A stretch of DNA of 64,000 nucleotides, taken from Merluccius polli. Its lineage: Eukaryota > Chordata > Actinopteri > Gadiformes > Merlucciidae. The position numbers and the translations under genes are program-made. Shown here piece by piece: positions 22,991 to 43,405 of the stretch. The DNA is taken from the NCBI GenBank assembly GCA_030340625.1, contig JAOPHQ010003508.1:1-64000 (forward strand), written 5' to 3'. Below the pieces are notes generated by a model that worked only from the letters and a program-made list of their open reading frames with translations, did no database searches and was not told the DNA's origin. The first letter of the stretch is position 1; each line of letters begins with the position of its first letter.

Positions 22991-24752
22991 GCGTGTGTAA
23001 AAGACAACCGTGTATTAATGTATCGTATTTAGTTTTTTGTTTTTTTCACCTTGCAAGGAAATCGTTTAGGAATCACCAGACCTAAAAATGAGACTGTAAA
23101 CCCGGTTTGAGGCGGAGGCCGGTTCTGATCTCTGTGGGAACGCTGTGGCCCATGTGTGTGTTTTCCCACAGTGGAGGAGATCATTCCCAACGTAATCGAG
23201 CCGTCCTTCGGCATCGGCAGAATCATGTACGCCATCTTCGAGCACTCGTTCCACACCAGGGAGGAAGACGAGCAGCGGACGGTGAGCACCAACCACACAC
23301 TGGTCAAAGAAAATCTCTTTAATGTCACTCATGTTGACAGAATCCAACATACATTATTTTGCAGTTATTATTTTTCTATGTATTCAGCATTCTTGGTAAT
23401 GTAGCAAAATATGATAATAGTTTAAAAAAAATAACATTGTCATGTTTATTTGATCTAAAACCGATAATTATAAAATGTCTTCAGCAAATAAATGAACCCA
23501 TAAAAAAACATCTCCCCCGCAGTATTTCAGCTTCCCGGCCCTCGTCGCTCCCTACAAATGCTCCGTCCTGCCTTTGAGCCAGAACCAGGAATTTGTGCCT
23601 TTCGTCAAAGAGCTGTGTGAGTATCTTCAGATCTGACTGAATCTGATTAAACTAAAACATTAATGACTGCCAGCAATTTCAGCCATTTTTAGGCAGTGTC
23701 TGCATATTTTCGGCCATCTTATCTAATCACTTTCTTCTTCTTCTTCTTCTTCTTCTTCTTCTTCTTCTTCTTCTTCTTCTTCTTCTTCTTCTTCCTCAGC
23801 GGAGGCGATGACCAAATACGGCGTGTCCCACAAGGTGGACGACTCGTCGGGGTCCATCGGCCGGCGCTACGCCCGCACCGACGAGATCGGCGTGGCGTTC
23901 GGCATCACCGTCGACTTCGACACCGTGAACAAGACGCCGCACACCGCCACGCTGAGGGACCGCGACTCCATGACGCAGATCAGGGCCGAGGTACCGGAAG
24001 CATTGAAGTAGCCGATCGCGAAAAACTGAAAAACTATCGCTCGCTTGTCAGGTTCCCAACCTTTCTGGGTCCGGGTGGGCTAAGTGGTTCAACTCCTAGC
24101 CGAGAGGTAGTGGGTTCGATCCCCAAGTGTATGGAGCCTGAATGCATCCATGAGCGATATGCCCATCAGGCAAGATGCTGATTCACGATAAGCTTGCTTT
24201 GATTCAACGCATCTCAAATGACTAAATAGTACAAACTGGGTTTGGATCAAGCTGTCCCTTCATTGAATCGTCATTTCAAATCAAATCAAATTTATTTGTA
24301 TAGCCCTTTACAACAGCCGAAATGAACCCAAAGTGCTTTACAACAAAGCCATAAAACAATTCATAACACATACATATCATACAAATACAATTAAAAGTGC
24401 TGTAGTGCTGCAGCGCTAGATTTCACTTATTTTCGTGTTGTTTTTATCTCCTATGTCGAGTCATTTCAGTCGTTTTCTGATCTGTATCCTTTTTGTTTAT
24501 AATGTGATTTTAATGATCGTCTGTTTTTTTATCGGTGTTGTTTTTGTGCCGACCCCCAGGAAGACTCGCAGCCACTCTGTGGAAGTTAATGGGGATCCCG
24601 GTAAAGACTAAAGATGAAATGTACCTTCTCCCCCCCAGGTGGCCGAGCTGCCGGCGCTGGTCCGGGACCTGGCCAGCGGCTGCATGACGTGGGCCGCGGT
24701 GCAGAGCAAGTTCCCCGCCTTCGGAGGCCAAGAAACTGGCAAGAAGGAGTAA
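17776..24752 (+). CDS. gars1: Glycyl-tRNA synthetase, tandem copy B (cytosolic-type start)
   Basis: Second complete gars1. Coding exons: 17776-17820, 18017-18118, 18416-18518, 18661-18802, 19689-19777, 20161-20237, 20790-20935, 21023-21172, 21262-21424, 21731-21895, 21992-22099, 22418-22563, 22650-22735, 23172-23281, 23523-23616, 23800-23990, 24639-24752. They join in one frame to 676 aa. Exons 2-16 have exactly the lengths of copy A, and intron 11 is again AT-AC. The product starts MEEVLAPLREAV at the WHEP domain with no leader, so it should be cytosolic. Catalytic motifs 2 and 3 and the anticodon-binding domain are intact, and residues such as NMPG and CDECYI match human GARS1 better than copy A does. 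The last exon ends four codons earlier than in A. A more upstream start at 17554 is possible but unlikely. Confidence 0.95.
19075..19450. repeat. TG-rich microsatellite, copy B intron 4
   Basis: Interrupted (TG)n with GGGGGG and CATG interruptions. It yields long Cys/Val and His/Thr open frames on the two strands that are repeat artefacts. Confidence 0.93.
22100..22417 (+). other. gars1: U12-type AT-AC intron, gars1 copy B intron 11
   Basis: The donor reads ATATCCTCG, matching the U12 consensus through ATATCCT. The branch site TCCTTAAC (22400-22407) matches the U12 consensus perfectly, with the branch A 11 nt before the terminal AC at 22416-22417. The joined frame (CCC then AAG ACG) matches human GARS1. 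Confidence 0.92.
22919..22988. repeat. (GT)n microsatellite, copy B intron 13
   Basis: About 33 GT dinucleotides between exons 13 and 14. Confidence 0.95.
23731..23795. repeat. (CTT)n tract forming the exon 16 polypyrimidine tract, copy B
   Basis: About 21 CTT triplets end in CCTCAG at exon 16. The equivalent tract in copy A is shorter. Confidence 0.93.
24055..24185 (+). repeat. tRNA-derived SINE fragment
   Basis: In copy B intron 16, GGGTGGGCTAAGTGGTTCAA resembles an A box region and GTGGGTTCGATCCC a B box, spaced as in a tRNA. The sequence then continues into a non-tRNA body (GCATCCATGAGCGATATGCC). It is probably a SINE rather than a tRNA gene, because the tRNA 3' half does not fold. Confidence 0.55.
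24272..24400 (-). repeat. LINE/SINE 3' tail (minus strand)
   Basis: ATCAAATCAAATTTATTTGT followed by ATAGCCCTTTACAACAGC is the reverse of the common fish tail GGGCTATACAAATAAATTTG. It lies in intron 16 of gars1 copy B. Confidence 0.5.
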
Positions 24753-25146
24753 CCGATCGGAGTCACGCTAACACACACACCAGCGTCCTCTCGCCGCACG
24801 CTTCTAACCTCAAGCATCTGATACACCCTCTATGCAAATATGCCCTTCGCTTTTTTTATGAATACATTTATATTTGTATTATTAGATAGCCATGATAAGT
24901 AGTGCTAAGTAGTAAGAAGTACACCAACAGCATCAACCGTCCAAACACATTTTCCAAGACCCGTATTGGAGATACTACCCACTATCTAGTTAATCTCACC
25001 GCACAAAGGCCTTAACACCTCCACCTCTGCTACTGGACCGACTCCGGTACTCCCAGTTAGGACCTCCTCCTCCTCTGGTTCTGGGACCTCCTCCTCTGGT
25101 TCTGGGACCTCCTCCTCTGGTTCTGGGGCAGCTGATGGAAGAAGTG

Positions 25147-25152
25147 AATAAA
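25147..25152 (+). terminator. gars1: Candidate polyadenylation signal for gars1 copy B
   Basis: AATAAA lies about 395 nt after the stop, just past three repeats of CCTCCTCTGGTTCTGGGA (25060-25130). From here to 25660 there is no supported gene. Confidence 0.5.
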
Positions 25153-25707
25153 GTGTTGGATGGACAGCATGTTGTGTTGTGTCGTTTATGTACCAAAATG
25201 TATTGTTTTCACTCACTGATAAACAATGTTCTTCTAGTTTATGTCTCTTGGGCGGAAAATAGATAACGATAATCCACTCTGCACCTCAGTAATAGCTGTA
25301 AGACGTTGTGTTGAACCGTGTTGTGGTTTTTTGTGTGTCAGCAGCACAACGTTTTTGTTACAAAGCAGAGTTTCAAAGTTGCAACAGGTTAAGTTACTTA
25401 ACAGAACTGACCTGCGAAATTACCCTTAAAAAGATGTGATTATAGCACTACACAAAAATGATGCGTAGGCTATGAATATGATGTCCCTCTAGAGCCTGGT
25501 TATGTAAAAACAAACAGACTGGAAGACTTAAAGTGTTTGAGTTCACTTGTCAACCAAAATGTAGACCTACTAAAATAACCGGGCAGCGGTAGGCCTACCA
25601 GGACCTCCTATAGCCTCCTCACCTTATCTATTGTTTAAAATAAGTTGAGTCGACACGCCCCCTCACCCCCCCCCCCCCCCCCCCCCTCTCCATAGCGATG
25701 GTCAAAG

Positions 25708-25715
25708 TATAAATA
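25708..25715 (+). promoter_or_regulatory. hhatl: TATA box of hhatl
   Basis: TATAAATA follows a C-rich run (25668-25686) and precedes a likely start near 25738. Two copies of GTGGGAGTCA follow immediately. The same TATAAATA octamer is used at klhl40. Confidence 0.65.
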
Positions 25716-25737
25716 CATGTTGGCTCACCTTCAACTG

Positions 25738-25938
25738 TCTGCAGCTCCCACAGTGGGAGTCAGTGGGAGTCAGTGGGACCGGCGACCGCTCGCTGTGCAT
25801 GAGGCGTTTTATCCTTCCTTCCTTTCTTTAAACCCTCATCTTGGCATCGGTCATTTTCTATGAATGTTTTTCTCGACCGGAGGGATTTGAGAAGCGACTC
25901 GGCTCCACAGCAGCGGCTCCACCGTCCGGCGGGTCAAG
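25738..25938 (+). other. hhatl: Probable non-coding first exon of hhatl
   Basis: Positioned about 30 bp after the TATA box and ending in TCAAG before GTCAGT, a reasonable donor. It contains a short upstream open frame (ATG at 25798, ten codons) and a second ATG near 25860. The acceptor for the next exon is probably at 26724/26725 (CGGTAG then GTTGTC). Boundaries are inferred from signals only. Confidence 0.5.
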
Positions 25939-26775
25939 GTCAGTAGGTCTCCACCCAACAGGTGCTTGTAGGGACAGTTTAATAATTTAAGTGCATGAGC
26001 GTTTCGGCCGAATAGCAGTTAAGATGCAAATCATTCTGTTCACAAGTGCGAATAATATTAACCACATAATACATCAACATTCATTAAGTGTCTCTTTTTT
26101 TTAGTCAGACAAATGTTGCTGAATATAAATATACTGAATTTATGCTGAATACATGCAATTTTGTTCATTCAATCGAGTGCATTCACAAATTAAGTGGTTT
26201 GTTTTACTCATTTATTTATTTCTAACTAATGGGAAAAATGCAAATTTCCCCACAGTGTGCGTAACAAACACAACACTTTAATGAAATGTTAATGATGATG
26301 CATTATTTACATTCTACTTGTAAAGATTTAATTTTAAAACTAGAATTTAAAAACGACTTAATTGCCAGTACACTTTATCATAAAGATCTTATTATTCACG
26401 CCGTCTGTGGTTATATAAGTTACATCACTGCAAAGACAAAACTTTACGACTGACAGAAACACAAGGTTTGAATAATGGAGATGTGACACCTTTATATTTA
26501 GTCACTGTTGAGGCCAGAATAACTGGAATTTAAATATTGACTGTGCAACATTACACCACACACACACACACACACACTGTTATATAGTATTAACTGTGAT
26601 CCAATTACCACCCGGATAAGGGTGAGTGACTTTAGTTTGGTGTGGGGGGGAAACTGTTGACGATCTGTGATCAACGATGTCGACAGTCTTTAATCAATAC
26701 ACAATCTCACCGTTTGTGCGGTAGGTTGTCGTCGTCTTTGCTTCACCTGTGAGCCGAGCGTCCCGACCCGTTGCC

Positions 26776-33111
<6,336 letters not shown>

Positions 33112-33624
33112 GGGATTGGATCAGAGCATGTCCGTCAAAAGGCCCGGTGGGGGGGGGGGGCGGGGGGGGCTGTCTCTCATAGCTGAGTCATGAATTCTGC
33201 TGATGAGTGACAAAAAGCTTATGAGACGTTGTTTGTGTTTATGGTTATTTGCATTGGCTATCTCTGCTGTTTACATCAGGTGCTACTAGAATTATGGATG
33301 TATAAACTGAAGCCCACGGGTAAAACATGCTTTTAAGGAATACATCCATTTTGGAGAGTCACTGAAATATGTTCGCTGAAATACAGTCGGCAATTTTTGC
33401 TTGCTAACTTAATGTAACGCTTTGTTTCAAACCTGGTCACAGTGTTACGTTACCGTTAGGATATTAATATCATCACTCTAAGTTTTAAGATTAATTTCAT
33501 GGAGTTCTGTTATTGCAGTATCACATCAGTGTTATGTTAACTGTTGATTCAAAAGTAAAGTATTTCCTCAAAGAAACCTGTTTTAATCTTCTCTGCTTTG
33601 TCATTCAGTGCAAAAAGCAATAGA

Positions 33625-33630
33625 AATAAA
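33625..33630 (+). terminator. hhatl: Candidate polyadenylation signal for hhatl
   Basis: AATAAA lies 514 nt past the stop codon, in AT-rich 3' flank. No earlier canonical hexamer is seen after 33111. Confidence 0.5.
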
Positions 33631-34014
33631 TACAACACCGTTCTTAGCGTTGGAAAACGTGAAATTGTCTTGTCTAAAGTGACATGACATCAATGGGGGC
33701 CGTCACTGTGTAGTACATATATAACTGTGTTGTATAACATGTATAAATGTTTTAGACTGCGACAGGTTCTGTAAGATGACATGGGAACACAGGGTATCCA
33801 CCATGAAAATATGGTGAAAAACTAACTATGACTGATTTGAGAAATGATATAAGACTCCCTCCCCTATAGAGAAACAAGATAAATACACGATACAGATTAA
33901 AACATATCAACAACATCCTACACCTTTATACCACCGTGATGTCTGAGAACTGAACTTGTTCTCTCTTCAGCTCCAACTGCAGCACTGACTGGACATGAAC
34001 CTCACCACCTGAGC

Positions 34015-34425
34015 TGGCCTGCCCAGGTGGACCCCGGTCCCCTAACCAGGACCACCTGGGCAGGCCGGCTCAGGTGGACCCCGGTCCCCTAACCAGGACC
34101 ACCTGGGCAGGCCAGCCCAGGTGGACCCGGTCCCCTAACCAGGACCACCTGGGCAGGCCAGCCCAGGTGGACCCCGGTCCCCTAACCAGGACCACCTGGG
34201 CAGGCCAGCCCAGGTGGACCCGGTCCCCTAACCAGGACCACCTGGGCAGGCCAGCCCAGGTGGACCCCGGTCCCCTAACCAGGACCACCTGGGCAGGCCA
34301 GCCCAGGTGGACCCCGGTCCCCTAACCAGGACCACCTGGGCAGGCCAGCCCAGGTGGATCCGGTCCCCTAACCAGGACCACCTGGGCAGGCCGGCTCAGG
34401 TGGACCCCAGTCCCCTAACGAGGCG
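34015..34425. repeat. ~47 bp minisatellite between hhatl and klhl40
   Basis: About nine units each contain CCCCTAACCAGGACCACCTG and GGCAGGCCAGCCCAGGTGGA. The unit holds the inverted pair CCACCTGGGC / GCCCAGGTGG around a short AGGCCA loop, and carries two E-boxes (CACCTG and CAGGTG). Units alternate between ACCCCGGT and ACCCGGT forms. Confidence 0.95.
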
Positions 34426-34459
34426 ACTGGCCGAACATGAATGAATCTCAGAAGACGTT

Positions 34460-34496
34460 CCCTTACCTTACCTTACCTTACCTTACCTTACCTTAC
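34460..34496. repeat. (CCTTA)n pentanucleotide repeat
   Basis: About seven CCTTA units follow the minisatellite. Confidence 0.9.
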
Positions 34497-34559
34497 ATCC
34501 ACCCCACCCAAAGGCAAACTGAGCTGTGGCACATCAACACAAAAACACCGTCACGACCC

Positions 34560-34725
34560 AAACATCGGCTCCACAGGCAGGATAGTGTGGTGTACCGCGT
34601 TCGATCCCCAGTGTCCACAACCTACCTGTACCGCATCCTTGAGCAAGACGCCTACCTGCTCCTCAATGACATCTTCACTGTAAGGATAAAAGCAGTCATT
34701 ACTTCAATGACTAAATGATAAATAG
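34560..34725 (+). repeat. tRNA-like SINE
   Basis: GGCAGGATAGTGTGGTGTAC, a B-box-like GCGTTCGATCCCC, and a body with CTTGAGCAAGACGCCTACCTG and TGACTAAATGATAAA. The head resembles the other SINE copies in the window, here on the plus strand. From 34726 to 35220 nothing further is recognised. Confidence 0.55.
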
Positions 34726-35265
34726 CATAAACAATAACCCTGTGGTCATAGTGGCGCACGGCTCACAGGGAAAAGGGCTTTTTGACTGACATCAATGGTA
34801 TAAATATGGATGAGTCAGCTGGTGAATGTGAGTGGGTGAGTGTGTTCGCTATATGTGGTATTGCTGGAGCGTTCGCACGGACCACCTGACAGATGACGCC
34901 GTTATAGAGCCAGGTGAAATATCTGGACTTGAATTACAAATTAAATGTCAACCCTTACCAAATAGTAAGATAAATCTGCAATGTCTAGCAAGATTAGGTA
35001 CATTAAGTTAATAATAATACACTTCACCTGAATAGCTCCTTTTAAAAAATCATTTAGAAAGTGCTCTAACACGCGCAGTGAAATAAAACTACTAATACTC
35101 TGGCACTGGATCAAAAAGCGGCCGGGAAAATACGTTAAGTTACGTTAGCACGCGGCTCAGTATGCAGCAGCGACACGGTGACTGTGACTCCGCTGACCGC
35201 AGGGGGCCGCGCCGGTCTGCTCCGGCATTAGGTTTGAAGGACACATCTCCCATGAGTCACTGCTT

Positions 35266-35428
35266 CAGCTGTCTGAGCTGGGGGTGGGGTGAGGGTGGGG
35301 TAGAATTTGAAGGGGGTGAGGGGTGAGGGTGAGAGCAGGAAGTAGTGGGGTGAGGGGTGTAGATCGAGTATTTTTGCGTGTCGGGAGAATGGATTCCACA
35401 GCAGCTCCGCGCCGACGAGCTATAAATA
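35266..35428 (+). promoter_or_regulatory. klhl40: klhl40 core promoter: TATA box with upstream E-box
   Basis: TATAAATA at 35421-35428 sits about 284 bp before the start codon. A CAGCTG E-box (35266-35271), the form preferred by myogenic bHLH factors, and an AP-1-like TGAGTCA (35253-35259) lie upstream, and a second CAGCTG is at 35465-35470. Muscle regulation is inferred from the known expression of KLHL40. Confidence 0.55.
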
Positions 35429-35711
35429 CCCCTCCGGTTGGAGGCTGGGTTTGACGGGGACAGACAGCTGACTGCTGAGCCAACCCCATGGGTTCAGCTG
35501 GTCTGCCGGGGCTAATAACAGACAGACTCTGCCCGGCGGACGCCTCCTTCTCTCCCTCGCTCTCTCTCTGCAGTCGCGGGAGACTATCTCTGGGCTGTAA
35601 GGAGTAAAAAAAAAAGAAAAAGAAAGGGACCCACCGAGGATCTAGGTTTCGGATCGGCCGCCACGTTGAAAAGGGCTCCCCCCTCTCTCTCCAAGCGACC
35701 CCCGGGGAACC

Positions 35712-39663
<3,952 letters not shown>

Positions 39664-40210
39664 TCCTCCTCCATCTCCACCCCCTCTCTTGTGTGAACCT
39701 CCACCCTTTTCAAACAGGATCAGAACATCCTTGCTGCTGCGTTGCCCTTTTCAGATTAGTTAACCAGAGCCTTAAGGACATGAGTCACATGGTTAGGACA
39801 CAGTGGTTTTGAGAATAACACAAAATGACCCCCCCCAAAAAAACACTAATACTGATTCTATATACATTGCTGTACTGGTTTACTGTAGTTGATACTTTGC
39901 TTTGATTACACTTTTATATTTGAATGTGTTCCCGCGTTTATTTTTAAAATATATACGTGACTGTACTGACCTTTGTTGCACTGTGTGGACAATCCCCTTT
40001 AATTCGTCAGTTGCCTTTGTAGAAAAAAAACAATATCCCAACAAAATGTTGTGGTTGTATCCTACCACTAGATGGCAGTATAGTCGTTATTCCTTTTACC
40101 TGTAAACTGGACAGGCTACCCAATGGTCCCAAAAGGTCAATTATTTACATTTCACAGCATATAAAAATCACAGCACACACCGACTTTGCAATAATATATC
40201 TTTACTGTTT

Positions 40211-40216
40211 AATAAA
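40211..40216 (+). terminator. klhl40: Possible polyadenylation signal for klhl40
   Basis: AATAAA lies about 550 nt past the stop in AT-rich DNA. It is the first canonical hexamer noted after 39663; the assignment is weak. Confidence 0.35.
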
Positions 40217-40850
40217 TGAAATGTCGCTCTCCTGTGTTACAGACGGTAAACACTATAGTCAATAATACAATTAAAGACAGAAAATACAGTCTAATGTTAG
40301 CACCCCTAATGTCCTTGTTTTAGTATGTGTTAATATAGTCAACTACTACCTACACAAGGCCTTTGTATAACTAAGACATTATGTTTACATCATAACGTGG
40401 AGAATTGTCCAACGACAGCCAGCCTAGACGTTATGATTTATTTTTAAAATACAGCTGCGATGTGAGTTAGTAAGGGAAATATGGATAATTCAAATCGGTC
40501 TTTGAATTCACTATTTATTAACTATTTATTTCAGCATTTGCATCTAGTTACCACACGTATTTCTGCTCCAGAGGAAAGTTACTATATGATGTTCATGAGT
40601 GTTACTCAAACGTCTCCAACCGTCCTCCATGTTTCCTATTGGAATAAGGTTAGCCCCCCCCCCAAAGCTCGTTCTGGAAATCACTGATCGGCCCTTTTCC
40701 CCTCTGCTCTCGGAAAAGCGTCCTTTCTCTTTTTCTATGTTCAATAGCCCATATGTACATACTTTCTCCACACAATCTTCCTGGAAGATCACATGACCAC
40801 AACACTACTAGAAAAACACTCAGAATCACCTCCTCTCTCCACTCACATCC

Positions 40851-41242
40851 GGGGCCGGATTCACAGAAGTACCTTAAGGACTAAAGTCTTTAACTGCTGC
40901 TTTCTTCTTAACTTTGGACTCATGAAGAAATATTACTATTCACCATTCAAAAGATACCTTACGAATATTTTCTTCCTTCTTAGATAATGTTTTATGAAAA
41001 AGACGTACGATTTAAAAGGGATTCGTGAAAACTAAGATCTTAAATGTCGTCGTCTTAAATTTCCCAAAAGTGAGAAAGTTCCTAAGAATGGAATAAAACA
41101 ACTTCTTAAGAAATAAACGTAAGAAGAAGTTTGTCAAGAAAATGAACGAAGCTCTGAGGAAAATACTGAGGAAGCGCAGCGAAGACCGTTCTCAGGAAAC
41201 GTCTGGAGAAGGATCTGAAGCTACTTTAGTGAATGCGGCCCC
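40851..41242. mobile_element. MITE with GGGGCCG inverted ends
   Basis: The left end GGGGCCGGATTCAC and right end GTGAATGCGGCCCC are inverted repeats bounding 392 bp without coding capacity. The interior is full of CTTAAG and TCTTA motifs. Target duplication is not evident. Superfamily is not assigned; Harbinger-like is a guess from the ends. Confidence 0.65.
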
Positions 41243-42420
41243 CTGGACTCTCGCACTGTGAGACCCCAGCAGGGGGAAGCCGGTCTGGGAGAGACCAGAG
41301 CTCAGTGGGTCTCGGCTTCCAGACCGCATTACGCCCCTCGGCGAATCTGGTGACACACAACATTTGCTTTAGGTGCAGAACGCGCCCCCACTTCATCACT
41401 GATCCCCCCCCCCCCCCCCCCGCCCCCCCGCCCTATTTACAGACCCAGGGTCGGTCCAACAGCTATTTAATACAAGCCTTTGGCTGCTAGCCTTATAAAA
41501 AAATGACAATTTTCTTATTTGGACCAATTATTTTTTTTTGAACAGCATTAAATGTGAAATAAAACATATCATCGGAAAACCCAACGTTGACCTGTGTGCC
41601 GTCTCCATTACTCCGTTCTCTTCCTCCATGCTACTGAATACCCGGGCTACAAAACAAAGAGCCACGCACAAAAATAGCAATGACATTATTATTACATGAC
41701 TATTATTATTACTTATTTCTGTTATCGAGTGGATTTAAGATGGCCTTTCGATGTAATCTCAAAGTGGATAGTCTTACTGTATGTGTGTACATAGGCCTGC
41801 AACATTTACTACATAGGATAAAGTGCAATAAAAAATAACAACAAAGGGGACATATTCTGAATATTCCTCACTTGTTGGGCAACAAACTGGCACTCTGTCT
41901 TGAGCTTTCTGGTAGGAAACACTATCGCTTGACAGGACATATTCAACAACCCAAGCAAATCTCTTTCCCTTGAGATGTTAATTGTTAATAGTGGGTTCAA
42001 GGGAAACAAAGCGCAGGTCAAACCTTCGGTCCATTACATATTAGCATTCGCGCCGGATTAAAACAAGCTTGTCATAATCTCATCCAATCTCATTTTTCAC
42101 ATCCGTTAGTGACCCTAGAAATGCGGGCAAATCATCAAATCGCCAAAGCTCAGATTTCAATATAAGACGTGTAACATTTGTCGGGGGGTATTTTATAGAC
42201 TTGGATGTCTTTTAACTGTAAACAAGTAGGACTCCTTCCAAGTGTCTTAATTAGGGCACAATCGGCGAGGCCAGCAAGGACAGCATGGCGTGGAAATTCA
42301 GGTCAAAGTGCATCAATCAGTAGTCATGACTACCACCAGCTTATTTCCCACCAATACTATCCATAAACAACACAACATTCAGCGCCATATCCTCACTTTT
42401 CCAGACAGAAGGCTTAGACA
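41243..42420. other. Unannotated spacer
   Basis: AT-rich DNA with a poly-C run (41404-41428). Nothing gene-like is seen on either strand. Confidence 0.5.
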
Positions 42421-42616
42421 AACTCAGTATATATATAGATATATACAGGCCTACATAGCTCCACCTACTCAGTATATATACAGGCCTACATGGGTCCACC
42501 TACTCAGTATATATACAGGCCTACATGGGTCCACCTACTCAGTATATATACAGACCTACATGGGTCCACCTACTCAGTATATATACAGGCCTACATGGGT
42601 CCACCTACTCAGTATA
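42421..42616. repeat. ~35 bp minisatellite flanking the EnSpm insertion
   Basis: Five units of CTCAGTATATATACAGGCCT + ACATGGGTCCACCTA. The last unit is cut at CTCAGTATA by the left end of the EnSpm element. Confidence 0.9.
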
Positions 42617-43045
42617 CACTGTAAAATTTTTCGTTGTGAATTTACAGTAAATAATTGGATAAGTTTTGCATGACTTTCACGGTAAGGATTACAGCAATAT
42701 ACTGTGAAATATCCTCACAGCAATTTACTGTAATGTCACATCTGTGATGTCACAATGCATTGTTGTAAAAGCACAACTGTATACTGTAACTTTACAGCTT
42801 CAATGACAAAGCAATTACTGTGATATTACAGTACATTACTGGGGAATTACAACCTTTTGCTGTACACCATTACAACAAGGCCCTGTACTTTTACAGTGTG
42901 TACTGTGAAAGTAATGTACAAGTTGACAATAATCTACTGTGAATTTACAATGTATACTGTGGAAGTCATGCTAAAATTGTCCAGTAATTTGCTGTAAAAG
43001 TAATGCAGATGAAGCTTCCATTTACTGTGAATTTACAATCATTGT
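42617..43045. repeat. Left subterminal repeat array of the EnSpm element
   Basis: More than a dozen variants of ACTGTAA, ACTGTGAA and TTTACAGT in both orientations, such as TTTACAGTAA near 42641 and TACTGTGAAA near 42901. It ends at a poly-C run (43052-43069). Subterminal motifs of this kind bind element proteins in plant En/Spm; binding here is inferred. Confidence 0.75.
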
Positions 43046-43405
43046 ACAATTACCCCCCCCCCCCCCCCCAACAAACAACTCTGATGTAAAGTCAATGTTA
43101 GCCCAATGGCATATTTATTAACAAATAAATATTTTTCAACATACAGCAAATTTCAGGAATTCAAGTAATTCAATGTTCTAGTCTTAAAACCATCTTAAAA
43201 TGCAGAAAATGTAGAGAAATTGTGCAGAAACTTTCAACTACCTGTGTCGTAAAGGGGACAGGCGCTCCTCTCAGTCTCAAACATTATGAGTCCACACGCA
43301 ACAGCATTGTGTAAACGTTTTGTAGTGCAAAGTTGTCTTAAAAAAGTACAAAAAGAACTAGGCTACTCAAAACTGAGCCTGACAACTACTGCTGCAAAAG
43401 AAAAA

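Noticed and set aside
24055..24130. Possible tRNA gene
   Set aside because: A- and B-box-like motifs are present, but no acceptor stem or 3' half could be paired. The sequence continues as a SINE body.
35195..35220. Possible CTCF site (GACCGCAGGGGGCCGCG)
   Set aside because: It resembles the CTCF core but has an extra C in the G-rich block. One short match by eye is not enough to annotate it.
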